A stretch of 9,546 bases of DNA from Pseudomonadota bacterium. Lineage in GTDB: Bacteria > Pseudomonadota > Alphaproteobacteria > Rhizobiales > Phreatobacteraceae. This document shows, one piece after another, positions 1 through 6,300 of this stretch; the stretch's first letter is position 1, and each line of letters starts with the position of its first letter. The translations under genes were made by a program, and so were the position numbers. The notes under the pieces were generated by a model. The model did not search any database. It had not been told where the DNA came from and was given only the letters and a program-made list of their open reading frames with translations. The DNA is taken from the NCBI GenBank assembly GCA_023416965.1, contig JAEZGJ010000033.1, positions 1 through 9,546 on the forward strand. Direction: 5' to 3'.

Positions 1-382
1 GCTTGGCGCCGGGCGCGTCGGGGTGATAGTCGGAGAAGGCCGGGCCCAGCACGAACTTCACCGCGGTGTTCTTCTCGAAGAACTCCACCATCTCCGGGCC
101 GTTGGACAGGAAGGCGTCCACTCTCTCGCCGTCGAAATGGTTGGCCGCCTCGTGCTGCAGGTAGCGACGGGCCTCCGCCGGGCTGTCGGCGATGCCGGCC
201 TCGCGGGCGTGGGGATTGCAGGGGATCCACAGCCACCCGCCGGAACGGGCCGAGGCGCCGCCGAAAAGGGGCTCCTTCTCGACCACGATCACGTCGAGCC
301 CGCCGAGCCGGGCGGTGACCGCGGCGGCGAGGCCGCCGGCACCGGAGCCGACGACGAGCGTGTCCGTCAGGATTGCGGTCAC
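1..382 (-). CDS. FAD-dependent dehydrogenase, KstD / fumarate-reductase flavoprotein type (N-terminal part, cut by window edge)
   Basis: Only the first 127 residues are in the window; the gene runs off the left edge. A Rossmann FAD-binding motif GSGAGG lies at residues 12-17, followed by the ribose-binding Glu35 (VVEKE) and the GGASARSGG stretch near 41-49, a typical flavoprotein start. Around residue 119 a DYHP motif matches the DYY region that carries Tyr119 in 3-ketosteroid Delta1-dehydrogenase. The N-terminus aligns throughout with the complete flavoprotein at 6301-8004, so the two are paralogues. The GTG start at 382 has GGAGG eight bases upstream, and no in-frame ATG fits better. The expected role is FAD-dependent desaturation next to a ring ketone in the cytoplasm (family knowledge), but the catalytic C-terminal half is not visible. 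It lies downstream of SDR1 with a 118-base gap that may hold its own promoter. Confidence 0.85.
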   Translation of the reverse strand, partial: MTAILTDTLVVGSGAGGLAAAVTARLGGLDVIVVEKEPLFGGASARSGGWLWIPCNPHAREAGIADSPAEARRYLQHEAANHFDGERVDAFLSNGPEMVEFFEKNTAVKFVLGPAFSDYHPDAPGAK

Positions 383-424
383 GGAAAGGGCCTCCCTCGG
401 GGTGGGTCGCCATGAATTCGCGAT

Positions 425-438
425 GAACGAATTCGTTC
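425..438. promoter_or_regulatory. Perfect 14-bp palindrome, candidate operator
   Basis: GAACGAATTCGTTC reads the same on both strands. A further GAATTCG at 414-420 forms an inverted repeat with CGAATTC at 428-434, giving nested dyads. The site lies about 43 bases upstream of the flavoprotein GTG at 382, beside the putative -10 hexamer, where a repressor would block transcription. The nearby IclR regulator is the obvious candidate ligand, but this assignment is inference. Confidence 0.45.
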
Positions 439-441
439 GTC

Positions 442-471
442 ACGCTAGGCGAGGTATCGCCCTCCTGGCAA
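442..471 (-). promoter_or_regulatory. Weak sigma70-like promoter for the left flavoprotein
   Basis: On the minus strand TTGCCA (471-466) matches five of six bases of the -35 consensus. It is followed after 18 bases by TAGCGT (447-442), a poor -10 (three of six). The predicted transcription start falls in the 14-bp palindrome at 425-438. This is suggestive only; high-GC bacteria often lack consensus promoters. Confidence 0.25.
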
Positions 472-501
472 GCGGCCGTTCGGCAGGGGTTTCGACGAAC
501 C

Positions 502-1251
502 TCAGACCGCCAGATAACCGCCGTCGACGACGAGCGTCGTACCGGTGACGTAGGTGGCCATGGGGGAACAGAGGAAGACGACGGGACCGACCAGCTCCTC
601 CGGCTCGCCGAACCGGGCCATGGGGATGCGGGCGAGGAAGCGGGCCGCGCGGGCAGGATCGCTGCGCGTTGCGACCGTCATCTCCGTGGCGATGGTGCCG
701 GGGGCGATGGCATTGACCCGGACGCCGCTCGGCGCGAGTTCCTGCGCCAGGTTCTGCGTCAGCATCTTCAGCGCGGCCTTGGAGGTGGAATAGCCGAGGG
801 ACGTCGCGGTGGAGACGAAGGCGGCGATGGAGGCGATGTTGACGATGCAGCCGCGCGTCCGCTTGAGCGCGGGCAGCACGGCCATGGTGACGTTGAGCGC
901 GCCGTCGAGATTGACCTTCATCACCGCGTCCCAGGCCTCGAAGAGGGTCGGATCATCGATCCCGTGTCGCGGGCAGATACCGGCGCCGTTGACGAGGATG
1001 GAGACGTCGCCGGTCTTCTCCATCACCTTCGCCAGGATGGCTGCGGAACCCGGACGATCGGTGACATCGAGCGTGGCCGATTCGGCCCGGCCCCCCGCGC
1101 GCGCCACGGCCTCGGCCGTCGCCTCGCAGGCTTCCGCCGATCTGTCCGTGGCGATGACGACTGCCCCCTCGCGCGCGAGACCCAGGCAGAGCGCACGCCC
1201 GATGCCGCCACCGGCCCCCGTCACCAGCGCCACACGATCCTGAAGCATCAT
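502..1251 (-). CDS. Short-chain dehydrogenase/reductase (SDR1), NAD-type, FabG-like
   Basis: A 249-residue classical SDR, the usual length. It has the cofactor motif TGAGGGIG at residues 11-18, an Asp36 at the end of the second beta strand (favouring NAD over NADP), Asp62-Val63 for the adenine, NGAG at 88-91 (a variant of NNAG), Asn114, and the catalytic Ser141, Tyr154 and Lys158 (YSTSK). The C-terminal VVDGGY is typical of the family. It should interconvert a secondary alcohol and a ketone in the cytoplasm; the substrate cannot be read from sequence. Two consecutive ATGs exist (1251 and 1248); a GGGAG sits six or nine bases before them, so either may be used. It follows the IclR gene by 27 bases, probably in the same operon, and precedes a KstD-type flavoprotein. 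This suggests an alcohol-to-ketone step feeding ketone desaturation (inference). Confidence 0.93.
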   Translation of the reverse strand: MMLQDRVALVTGAGGGIGRALCLGLAREGAVVIATDRSAEACEATAEAVARAGGRAESATLDVTDRPGSAAILAKVMEKTGDVSILVNGAGICPRHGIDDPTLFEAWDAVMKVNLDGALNVTMAVLPALKRTRGCIVNIASIAAFVSTATSLGYSTSKAALKMLTQNLAQELAPSGVRVNAIAPGTIATEMTVATRSDPARAARFLARIPMARFGEPEELVGPVVFLCSPMATYVTGTTLVVDGGYLAV

Positions 1252-1278
1252 CTCGGTCTCCCTGTCGTCTGCGGGTCT

Positions 1279-2061
1279 TCAGGGCGCCCGATATCCCAGA
1301 TCGGAGGACAGCTTGCCGGTGAAGGCCAGCATGGCTTCCGCGTGCTTGCTGCCGTGCCCGGTATCGAGCATGCCTGCGGCGGCGATCAGGGTCACGACGC
1401 ACTGCAGCTGGCCAGTATAGTCCCGCACGGGCGCCGCGATGGCGTTCACCCCCGGCACCGGCTGTCCCTCGATCGGGGCGAAGCCGTGCCGGTGGATGAA
1501 GGCGGTATGTTTCTTCAGTTCCGCCAGGGTGGTCACCTGGCCGATCCTCTGCGTCGCGCGGTCGGTGCGCTCTGCGGCCACGCGTTCGGCGATCAGGCTG
1601 TCCGGCAGATGGGCTGCGAAGACGCGGCCCGTCGCCGTGCCCGTGATGGAGAAGACCGTCCCGGCGCGGACGTTGACATGGAGCTGGTGCGGCCCCTCCT
1701 GCACCTGGATGATGGTGGGACCATAGGTGCCCCAGACCGACAGCGCGATCATCGCGGCCTGTTCGTTCGAAAAGCCGACGATGGCGCTGCTCGCCATGCG
1801 CAGCGGTTCGTGGGTGCGAAGCCTGACCAGACCGAGGCTGAGCGCCATGGGCCCGAGACGGTAGAGGCCTGAGCCGTCCTCCTGCTCGACCAGGCCTGCG
1901 CTCTTGAACGACACCAGATAGGCATGCGCCTGGGCCGCCGTCATGCCCGCATGTTCGGCGAGGTCGCGCAACATGGACGGGCGTCCGATCGTGACGAAAG
2001 CGTCGAGAATCCTGCTCCCGGTTTCGATTGCCCCGATGCCCCGCTGCCGTTTCGTCAGCAC
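1279..2061 (-). CDS. IclR-family transcriptional regulator
   Basis: 260 residues, the normal size for IclR proteins. The N-terminal winged helix-turn-helix spans about residues 10-72 (ETGSRILDAF, then LRDLAEHAGMTAAQAHAYL as recognition region, and the wing ending YRLGP). The effector-binding domain follows from about 80 to 255, with the family landmarks TATGRVFAA near 142-150 and GVNAIAAPVRD near 204-214. The protein would bind a small aromatic, sugar-acid or pathway intermediate and control nearby catabolic genes as repressor or activator. The start is GTG at 2061, chosen because the reading frame has no other plausible start and a GGAG lies about ten bases upstream. It is first in a minus-strand row with SDR1 and the left flavoprotein, so it probably regulates them and itself. 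Its effector is unknown. Confidence 0.93.
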   Translation of the reverse strand: MLTKRQRGIGAIETGSRILDAFVTIGRPSMLRDLAEHAGMTAAQAHAYLVSFKSAGLVEQEDGSGLYRLGPMALSLGLVRLRTHEPLRMASSAIVGFSNEQAAMIALSVWGTYGPTIIQVQEGPHQLHVNVRAGTVFSITGTATGRVFAAHLPDSLIAERVAAERTDRATQRIGQVTTLAELKKHTAFIHRHGFAPIEGQPVPGVNAIAAPVRDYTGQLQCVVTLIAAAGMLDTGHGSKHAEAMLAFTGKLSSDLGYRAP

Positions 2062-2201
2062 TGAAATCCATCTCCACCCGTCGTCGACGCCCGCTTTCCG
2101 TCGGCCGAGCCCGTGGCAGCGCGGATCGTCTCGTTGTTCTCTTCATCGGGGAACACGCAAGCCAAGCGAGTTTGCTGCTCCTTTGGCGTGCATGGTCGGC
2201 G

Positions 2202-2223
2202 CGGACGTGGCGACCACGGTCCG
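2202..2223. repeat. Inverted repeat / hairpin upstream of IclR gene
   Basis: CGGACGTGG (2202-2210) pairs with CCAC-GG-TCCG (2214-2223) across a CGA loop, with one bulged G at 2219: nine base pairs, mostly G-C. It ends about 140 bases upstream of the IclR start. There is no T-run on either side typical of an intrinsic terminator, so it may be an operator or an RNA leader structure. Its function is unknown. Confidence 0.35.
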
Positions 2224-2288
2224 GATAATTTCAGACAGTGGTCTTGCTTGGTAGCCCCGAGTTGACGCGGGCGCGGGACCTCGTGTTC

Positions 2289-2311
2289 TCGTCCGGCCAT
2301 GGCCGGGACGA
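2289..2311. repeat. Long palindrome centred on CCGGCCATGGCCGG
   Basis: The 14 bases at 2293-2306 form a perfect palindrome. Allowing one bulged G at 2307, pairing extends outwards through TCGT (2289-2292) with ACGA (2308-2311). The sequence could form an eleven-base-pair stem or bind a dimeric regulator. It lies about 210 bases beyond the LysR stop and about 230 bases before the IclR start. No T-tract follows, so a classical terminator is unlikely. Confidence 0.35.
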
Positions 2312-2517
2312 ACTGCACCGTCGTTCGATCACGACGGCCGCGACGGGCGCCATCTGCGGGCATGCCTTGACGGCCACGTGGCGGCCGGCGGGGCGGCCGC
2401 GCACCTGACGGGTGCTGTGGCGCCGGGATGACGATGCCCAGATTGGCCTGCCCGGCGAGGTGTTGGCAGGCGCGGCGGTCGTCGGTTCTGGAGCTGGACG
2501 GCACGACCCGCGAGTGT

Positions 2518-3405
2518 TCAGCCCGCTGGTCGCGGGGCGAGAAGCTCCTGGTGCAGCCAGTCCGAGAACTGCCGCAGCGTCCTGCGGGGCTGGGCGTGGC
2601 GCGGATGAACGAGGTAGTGCCCGACATAGCGCACCGGCACGCTGCGCCCTGCCAGCGGGGCGACCAGCCGGCCGGAAGCGAGCTCGGCCTCCACAAGTCG
2701 CGTCGATTCCAGCGCCACGCCGAGGCCCTGCGTGGCCGCGAGGATTGCCAGGAAGCTGCGGTCGAATCGACTGCCGATCCGGGGGGCGGTCGACAGCCCT
2801 TGCGCGGCGAACCAGTCTGGCCACTGGAACTGTTTCGTGTCGCTCTGGATGAGCGGCAGGCCGACAAGGTCGCGCGGTTCTCTCAGGGCGGCGCCCAAGG
2901 CCGGGCTGCAGACCGGCGTGATGGTCTCCTCGCCGAGCGGCGTCACCACCAGCCCCTCCGTCCGAGGCGGGCCATAGACGATGTCGGCGTCGAACTCGTC
3001 GGCAGTGAACCGCGTGTAGTCAGTGCCGGCGGCGAGGCGCACGTCGATGCCGGGATGGGCGGCGAGGAAGGCGGGCAGCCGGGGCGTCAGCCACTGGGCG
3101 GCAAAGCTCGGCGCGCAGTGTAGCCGTAGCAGGGTCGGCGCGCGGGCGGACACGGCGTCCATCCCTCGGCGCAGGTCGTCGAAGGCGCGGCCCACATGGC
3201 GCATCAGCACCTCGCCCTCATAGGTGAGCCGGACGCTTCGCGCAGAGCGCTCGAACAGTGCCACACCCAGTGCTTCCTCGAGCTTGCGGACACCGTGGCT
3301 CACGGCACTGGGGGTCAGTCCGAGCTGGGATGAGGCGGTGCGGAAGGAGCCGGTTCGCGCCGCGGCCTCGAACACCTTGAGCTGCGTGACCGGGACATTC
3401 AGCAT
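2518..3405 (-). CDS. LysR-family transcriptional regulator, GcvA-like
   Basis: With the start at 3405 the protein has 295 residues, the normal LysR length. The winged helix-turn-helix covers about residues 5-62 (QLKVFEAAARTGSF, then the ASSQLGLTPSAVSHGVRKLEE recognition region read in two parts, and LFERSARSVRLTYEG). The periplasmic-binding-protein-like effector domain runs from about 91 to 285, with the GcvA-like pattern PRLPAFLAAHPGIDVRL. In-frame ATGs at 3438 and 3468 would add 11 or 21 residues. I prefer 3405 because family members begin a few residues before the HTH and because the LysR box at 3412-3426 would otherwise fall inside the gene; no start has a clear Shine-Dalgarno. It is divergent from the SDR2-transketolase operon and probably controls it, with autoregulation through the shared site. 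The effector is probably a pathway metabolite (inference). Confidence 0.92.
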   Translation of the reverse strand: MLNVPVTQLKVFEAAARTGSFRTASSQLGLTPSAVSHGVRKLEEALGVALFERSARSVRLTYEGEVLMRHVGRAFDDLRRGMDAVSARAPTLLRLHCAPSFAAQWLTPRLPAFLAAHPGIDVRLAAGTDYTRFTADEFDADIVYGPPRTEGLVVTPLGEETITPVCSPALGAALREPRDLVGLPLIQSDTKQFQWPDWFAAQGLSTAPRIGSRFDRSFLAILAATQGLGVALESTRLVEAELASGRLVAPLAGRSVPVRYVGHYLVHPRHAQPRRTLRQFSDWLHQELLAPRPAG

Positions 3406-3411
3406 GAACAG

Positions 3412-3426
3412 GTGAACCAGATTCAC
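3412..3426. promoter_or_regulatory. LysR (T-N11-A) operator between divergent LysR and SDR2 genes
   Basis: GTGAACCAGATTCAC is a perfect interrupted dyad, GTGAA-N5-TTCAC, with the T (3413) and A (3425) exactly eleven bases apart, the classical LysR box. It begins seven bases before the LysR start at 3405 and is centred about 92 bases before the SDR2 ATG. The position suits activation of the plus-strand operon and repression of the regulator's own gene. Binding is inferred, not shown. Confidence 0.65.
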
Positions 3427-3510
3427 AAGAGGGCGCATTTTTTGCGTTTGTCGGATTACCGCTCGCATGCGACGACTTCGTCAACGAAAAGACCGCCGCG
3501 AGGAAACCTC

Positions 3511-4260
3511 ATGCTGCTGAAGGGCAAGACCGCTGTCATCTCGGGCGGTGCCGGCCGTCGCGGGATCGGCTTTGCCACGGCCAGGCTCTTCGTCGAGCAT
3601 GGCGCCCGCGTGGCCATCCTCGACATCGACGGAAAGGCTGCTGCCGAGGCCGCCGCGGGGCTTGGCCGGGGCCATGTCGGCCTGGCCTGCGATGTCGCGG
3701 ATGCGAAAGCCTGCAAGTCCGCTGCCGATGAGGTGATTTCAGCTTTCGGCCACGTCGACATCCTCCTCAACAATGCCGGAATCACCCAGCCGGTGAAGAC
3801 GATGGAGATTACCGAGGCCGACTGGCACCGGATTCTCGCGGTCAACACCAGCGGCGTTCTGTTCCTCAGCCAGGCCTTCATCCCCCACATGCGCTCGCGC
3901 AAGGCGGGGTCCATCGCCTGCATGTCCTCCGTGTCGGCCCAGCGCGGCGGCGGCATCTTCGGCGGGCCGCACTATTCGGCGGCCAAGGCGGGCGTCCTCG
4001 GCCTCGCCAAGGCGATGGCCCGCGAGCTCGGTCCCGACGGGATCCGCGTCAATTGCGTCGCCCCCGGCCTCATCCAGACCGACATCACCGGCGACAAGCT
4101 GACCCCCGCCATGAAGGCGGAGATCGCCGCCGGCATCCCGCTCGGCCGCCTGGGCGAGGCGCGGGACGTCGCCGGTGCCTACCTGTTCTTGGCTTCCGAT
4201 CTCTCCGCCTACATCACCGGCGCGGTCATCGACGTGAACGGCGGCATGCTGATCCACTGA
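3511..4260 (+). CDS. Short-chain dehydrogenase/reductase (SDR2) of the transketolase operon
   Basis: 249 residues. The nucleotide-binding loop is SGGAGRRGIG at 11-20, one residue longer around the glycines than the usual TGxxxGIG. Asp38 (LDID) favours NAD; CDV at 60-62, NNAG at 87-90 and Asn112 follow. The catalytic residues are Tyr155 and Lys159 (YSAAK) with Ser140, or possibly Ser142 because a glycine-rich insertion (QRGGGIFGG) separates serine and tyrosine. The C-terminal IDVNGG is typical. The start at 3511 is chosen because AGGA lies six bases upstream and the protein then begins directly with the beta1 strand; an in-frame ATG at 3412 would run through the LysR box. It is first in the operon with the split transketolase, so its alcohol or ketone product is probably the substrate or product of that ThDP enzyme (inference). 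Confidence 0.93.
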   Translation: MLLKGKTAVISGGAGRRGIGFATARLFVEHGARVAILDIDGKAAAEAAAGLGRGHVGLACDVADAKACKSAADEVISAFGHVDILLNNAGITQPVKTMEITEADWHRILAVNTSGVLFLSQAFIPHMRSRKAGSIACMSSVSAQRGGGIFGGPHYSAAKAGVLGLAKAMARELGPDGIRVNCVAPGLIQTDITGDKLTPAMKAEIAAGIPLGRLGEARDVAGAYLFLASDLSAYITGAVIDVNGGMLIH

Positions 4261-4303
4261 TGGCGGAGCATAGCCCCTCCCGCACTCCCACCCGGAGCGT
4301 CCC

Positions 4304-5146
4304 GTGACAGCCTCACCCGGCCACAACAAGGAACTGGCGGAACGCGCCTATCGCATCCGCCGCAACGCCGTGCTGATGGGAGAGGTCCAGGGCCAGGGCT
4401 ACATCGCCCAGGCCCTCGACATCGCCGATGTGCTCGCCGTCGCCTATTTCCACGCCATGCGCTACCGGCCCGAGGATCCGGCCTGGGAGGGGCGAGACCG
4501 TTTCCTCCTCTCCAACGGCCATTACGCGATTGCGCTCTATGCCGCGCTCATCGAAGCAGGGATCATCCCGGCGGAGGAGCTGGAGACCTATGGCAGCGAC
4601 GAGAGCCGCCTGCCCATGTCGGGCATGGCCGCCTATACGCCGGGCATGGAGATGTCCGGCGGCTCGCTCGGCCTCGGCCTGACCATTGCGGTGGGCATGG
4701 CCATGGGGCTGAAGCGCAAGGCCTCGGACCGCCGCGTCTACGTGCTCTTTTCCGATGGCGAACTCGACGAAGGGTCGGTCTGGGAGGCCATCATGGCCGC
4801 CGCCCACCACAGGCTCGACAACATCATCGCCATCGTCGACGTGAACAACCAGCAGGCCGACGGCCCCTCCACGCAAGTCATGGGGTTCGAGCCCCTGGTA
4901 GACCGTCTCCAGGCCTTCGGCTGGTACACCCAGCGCGTCGACGGCAACGACCTCGACGCGGTGGTGAAGGCCTTCGATGCCGCCCGCGACCATCGCGAGC
5001 CGAAGCCGCGGATGATCATCGCCGACACGCTCATGGGCAAGGGCGTGCCCTTCCTGGAGGCGCGCGAGAAGAACCACTTCATCCGTGTCGAGGCGCATGA
5101 GTGGAAGCTCGCGCTCGACGCGCTCGATGCCGGGAGGCTCGGATGA
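4304..5146 (+). CDS. Split transketolase-like enzyme, N-terminal (ThDP pyrophosphate-binding) subunit
   Basis: 280 residues, the usual size of the N-terminal half in split transketolases. The ThDP/Mg motif is SDGELDEGSVWEA at 150-162 followed by NN at 181-182; the canonical first glycine of GDG is serine here. LSNGH at 69-73 supplies His73, the counterpart of E. coli TktA His66, and GSLGLGL at 120-126 lies in the cofactor loop. The conserved GHPGGSLS segment is replaced by GYIAQALD at 32-39, putting Tyr33 where E. coli His26 would be, a residue that contacts the sugar substrate. The start is GTG at 4304 with GGAG six bases upstream, 43 bases after SDR2. Together with the next gene it should form a heterotetramer that moves or releases a two-carbon ketol unit (family knowledge). 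The real substrate is unknown and probably not a common sugar phosphate. Confidence 0.92.
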   Translation: MTASPGHNKELAERAYRIRRNAVLMGEVQGQGYIAQALDIADVLAVAYFHAMRYRPEDPAWEGRDRFLLSNGHYAIALYAALIEAGIIPAEELETYGSDESRLPMSGMAAYTPGMEMSGGSLGLGLTIAVGMAMGLKRKASDRRVYVLFSDGELDEGSVWEAIMAAAHHRLDNIIAIVDVNNQQADGPSTQVMGFEPLVDRLQAFGWYTQRVDGNDLDAVVKAFDAARDHREPKPRMIIADTLMGKGVPFLEAREKNHFIRVEAHEWKLALDALDAGRLG

Positions 5147-6156
5147 CCAAACCCGTCTCGACAACGTCCGCCAAGCCGCGGCTCACCACGTCCGCCATGA
5201 TCGCCTCGATCGCGGGGGAGGGACAGCGCACCAGGCCTGCCCCCTTCGGCCATGCCCTGGTGGCGGCTGCCAGGGATCGGCCGGAGATAGTCGGCCTTAC
5301 CGCCGATCTCGGCAAGTACACCGACCTCCACATCTTCTCGCAGGCCTATCCTGACCGCTTCTACCAGATGGGCATGGCCGAGCAGGTGATGTTCGGCGCA
5401 GCCTCGGGCCTCGCCGCTGAGGGCTTCACACCCTTCGCCACGACCTATGCGGTCTTCGCCTCGCGGCGGGCCTACGACTTCATCCACCAGACGATCGCGG
5501 AGGAAGACCGCAACGTGAAGATCGTCTGCGCCCTTCCGGGCCTCACGTCCGGGTACGGCCCGAGCCACCAGGCGACCGAGGATCTGGCGCTGATGCGCGC
5601 CATCCCCGGCATGACCGTGATCGACCCCTGCGACGCCCAAGAGATCGAGCAGGCCGTGCCGGCCATAGCGGACCATCGTGGGCCGGTCTACATGCGGCTG
5701 CTGCGCGGCCAGGTTCCCGTGGTCCTCGACGAGTACGGCTACCGGTTCGAAATCGGCAAGGCCAAGGTCATCCGCGACGGCACCGACGTGCTGGTCATCT
5801 CTTCCGGCCTGCTCACCATGCGGACGCTGGAAGCCGCCGCGAAGCTCGCGGCCGACAAGGTCAGTGTCGCCGTGCTGCACGTGCCCACAATCAAGCCGCT
5901 CGACACGGAAACAATCCTCGCCGAGGCCGGCAAGACCGGCCGCCTCGTCGTCGTGGCGGAGAACCACACCGTCGTCGGCGGGCTCGGCGAGGCGGTGGCC
6001 AGCCTGCTGATGCGCAAGGGGCTGAGCCCGCGCTTCCGGCAGATCGGCCTTCCCGACGAATTCCTCGCGGCCGGCGCCCTGCCGACCCTGCATGACCGCT
6101 ACGGCATATCGACGGAGGCCATCTGCTCCAGCATCAAGGGGTGGCTCGCGGGCTGA
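5143..6156 (+). CDS. Split transketolase-like enzyme, C-terminal (pyrimidine-binding) subunit
   Basis: 337 residues from the ATG at 5143, which overlaps the stop of the N-terminal subunit (ATGA) and has GGAGG five bases upstream. An earlier in-frame start (5101) would lie deep inside the previous gene. The pyrimidine-binding domain covers about 30-200. Glu80 in MGMAEQ is the conserved glutamate that activates ThDP (E. coli Glu411). GPSHQ at 139-143 keeps His142 (E. coli His473). The Asp469 position of E. coli, which senses the acceptor's alpha-hydroxyl, appears to be Tyr138, and the DLGKYT segment (55-60) replaces the usual DLxGST. Arg184 may match Arg520. The C-terminal transketolase domain follows from about 205 (VLVISSG, then ENHTVVGGLGEAVA at 273-286). 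Cotranslation with its partner fits an obligate complex. Confidence 0.93.
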   Translation: MTKPVSTTSAKPRLTTSAMIASIAGEGQRTRPAPFGHALVAAARDRPEIVGLTADLGKYTDLHIFSQAYPDRFYQMGMAEQVMFGAASGLAAEGFTPFATTYAVFASRRAYDFIHQTIAEEDRNVKIVCALPGLTSGYGPSHQATEDLALMRAIPGMTVIDPCDAQEIEQAVPAIADHRGPVYMRLLRGQVPVVLDEYGYRFEIGKAKVIRDGTDVLVISSGLLTMRTLEAAAKLAADKVSVAVLHVPTIKPLDTETILAEAGKTGRLVVVAENHTVVGGLGEAVASLLMRKGLSPRFRQIGLPDEFLAAGALPTLHDRYGISTEAICSSIKGWLAG

Positions 6157-6255
6157 GCCGGCGGCCGGGGCGAGCCTTCCTGCCTTGCGGGTCGGCGGAA
6201 CCGCGATTCAGTCCCCGAGCGATGGAGGGGGCAACTCCTTCCAAGCGCCGGCATT

Positions 6256-6278
6256 CCCGGCATCGGACAGATGCCGGG
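6256..6278. terminator. Hairpin between convergent operons, possible bidirectional terminator
   Basis: CCCGGCATC (6256-6264) and GATGCCGGG (6270-6278) pair perfectly over nine bases with a five-base loop GGACA. It sits 22 bases after the stop of the minus-strand flavoprotein and about 100 bases after the transketolase stop. No proper U-run follows on either strand (CCTTGC on plus), so termination may be weak or Rho-assisted. The rest of the 144-base gap (6157-6300) shows nothing else. Confidence 0.55.
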
Positions 6279-6300
6279 CCTTGCACATGGCCTGTTGGAC

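Larger units (their letters stand above)
2062..2517. other. 456-base stretch without a convincing gene, with two strong dyads
   Basis: This stretch lies between the LysR stop (2518) and the IclR start (2061), both minus strand. It should contain the IclR promoter and perhaps a LysR terminator. It holds two hairpin-forming sequences (2202-2223 and 2289-2311, listed separately) and a loose TGTTC-N11-GAACA repeat at 2135-2155. On the plus strand a frame opens at GTG 2238 and stops at TGA 2408 (56 codons), then stays open again past 2409. On the minus strand frames are open too. None has a recognisable domain or a good ribosome binding site. The codon-like GC pattern could mean a decayed gene, but I cannot identify one. 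Confidence 0.5.

Noticed and set aside
953..2146. A 397-codon minus-strand frame overlapping the IclR and SDR1 genes
   Set aside because: The same DNA encodes clear IclR and SDR proteins in other frames, and the translation is Arg-rich without motifs.
2135..2155. TGTTC-N11-GAACA inverted repeat upstream of the IclR gene as an autoregulatory operator
   Set aside because: The arms are five bases with a long spacer, which is easily found by chance, and they do not match the palindrome upstream of the left flavoprotein.
2238..2408. A 56-codon plus-strand frame starting with GTG in the long gap
   Set aside because: There is no ribosome binding site of note and no recognised family. It is kept only as a possible remnant in the gap description.
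2055..2867. A 270-codon minus-strand frame crossing the gap between LysR and IclR
   Set aside because: It overlaps the LysR 3' end out of frame, has no motif, and shows Arg/Pro/Ser-rich shadow composition.
3470..3482. GACGA-CT-TCGTC short dyad in the divergent promoter region
   Set aside because: Five-base arms with a two-base loop are weak, and the nearby T-N11-A box explains regulation better.
4738..6093. A 451-codon minus-strand open frame opposite the transketolase subunits
   Set aside because: It is a GC-driven shadow: it has no domain and spans two real genes that overlap correctly by ATGA on the plus strand.
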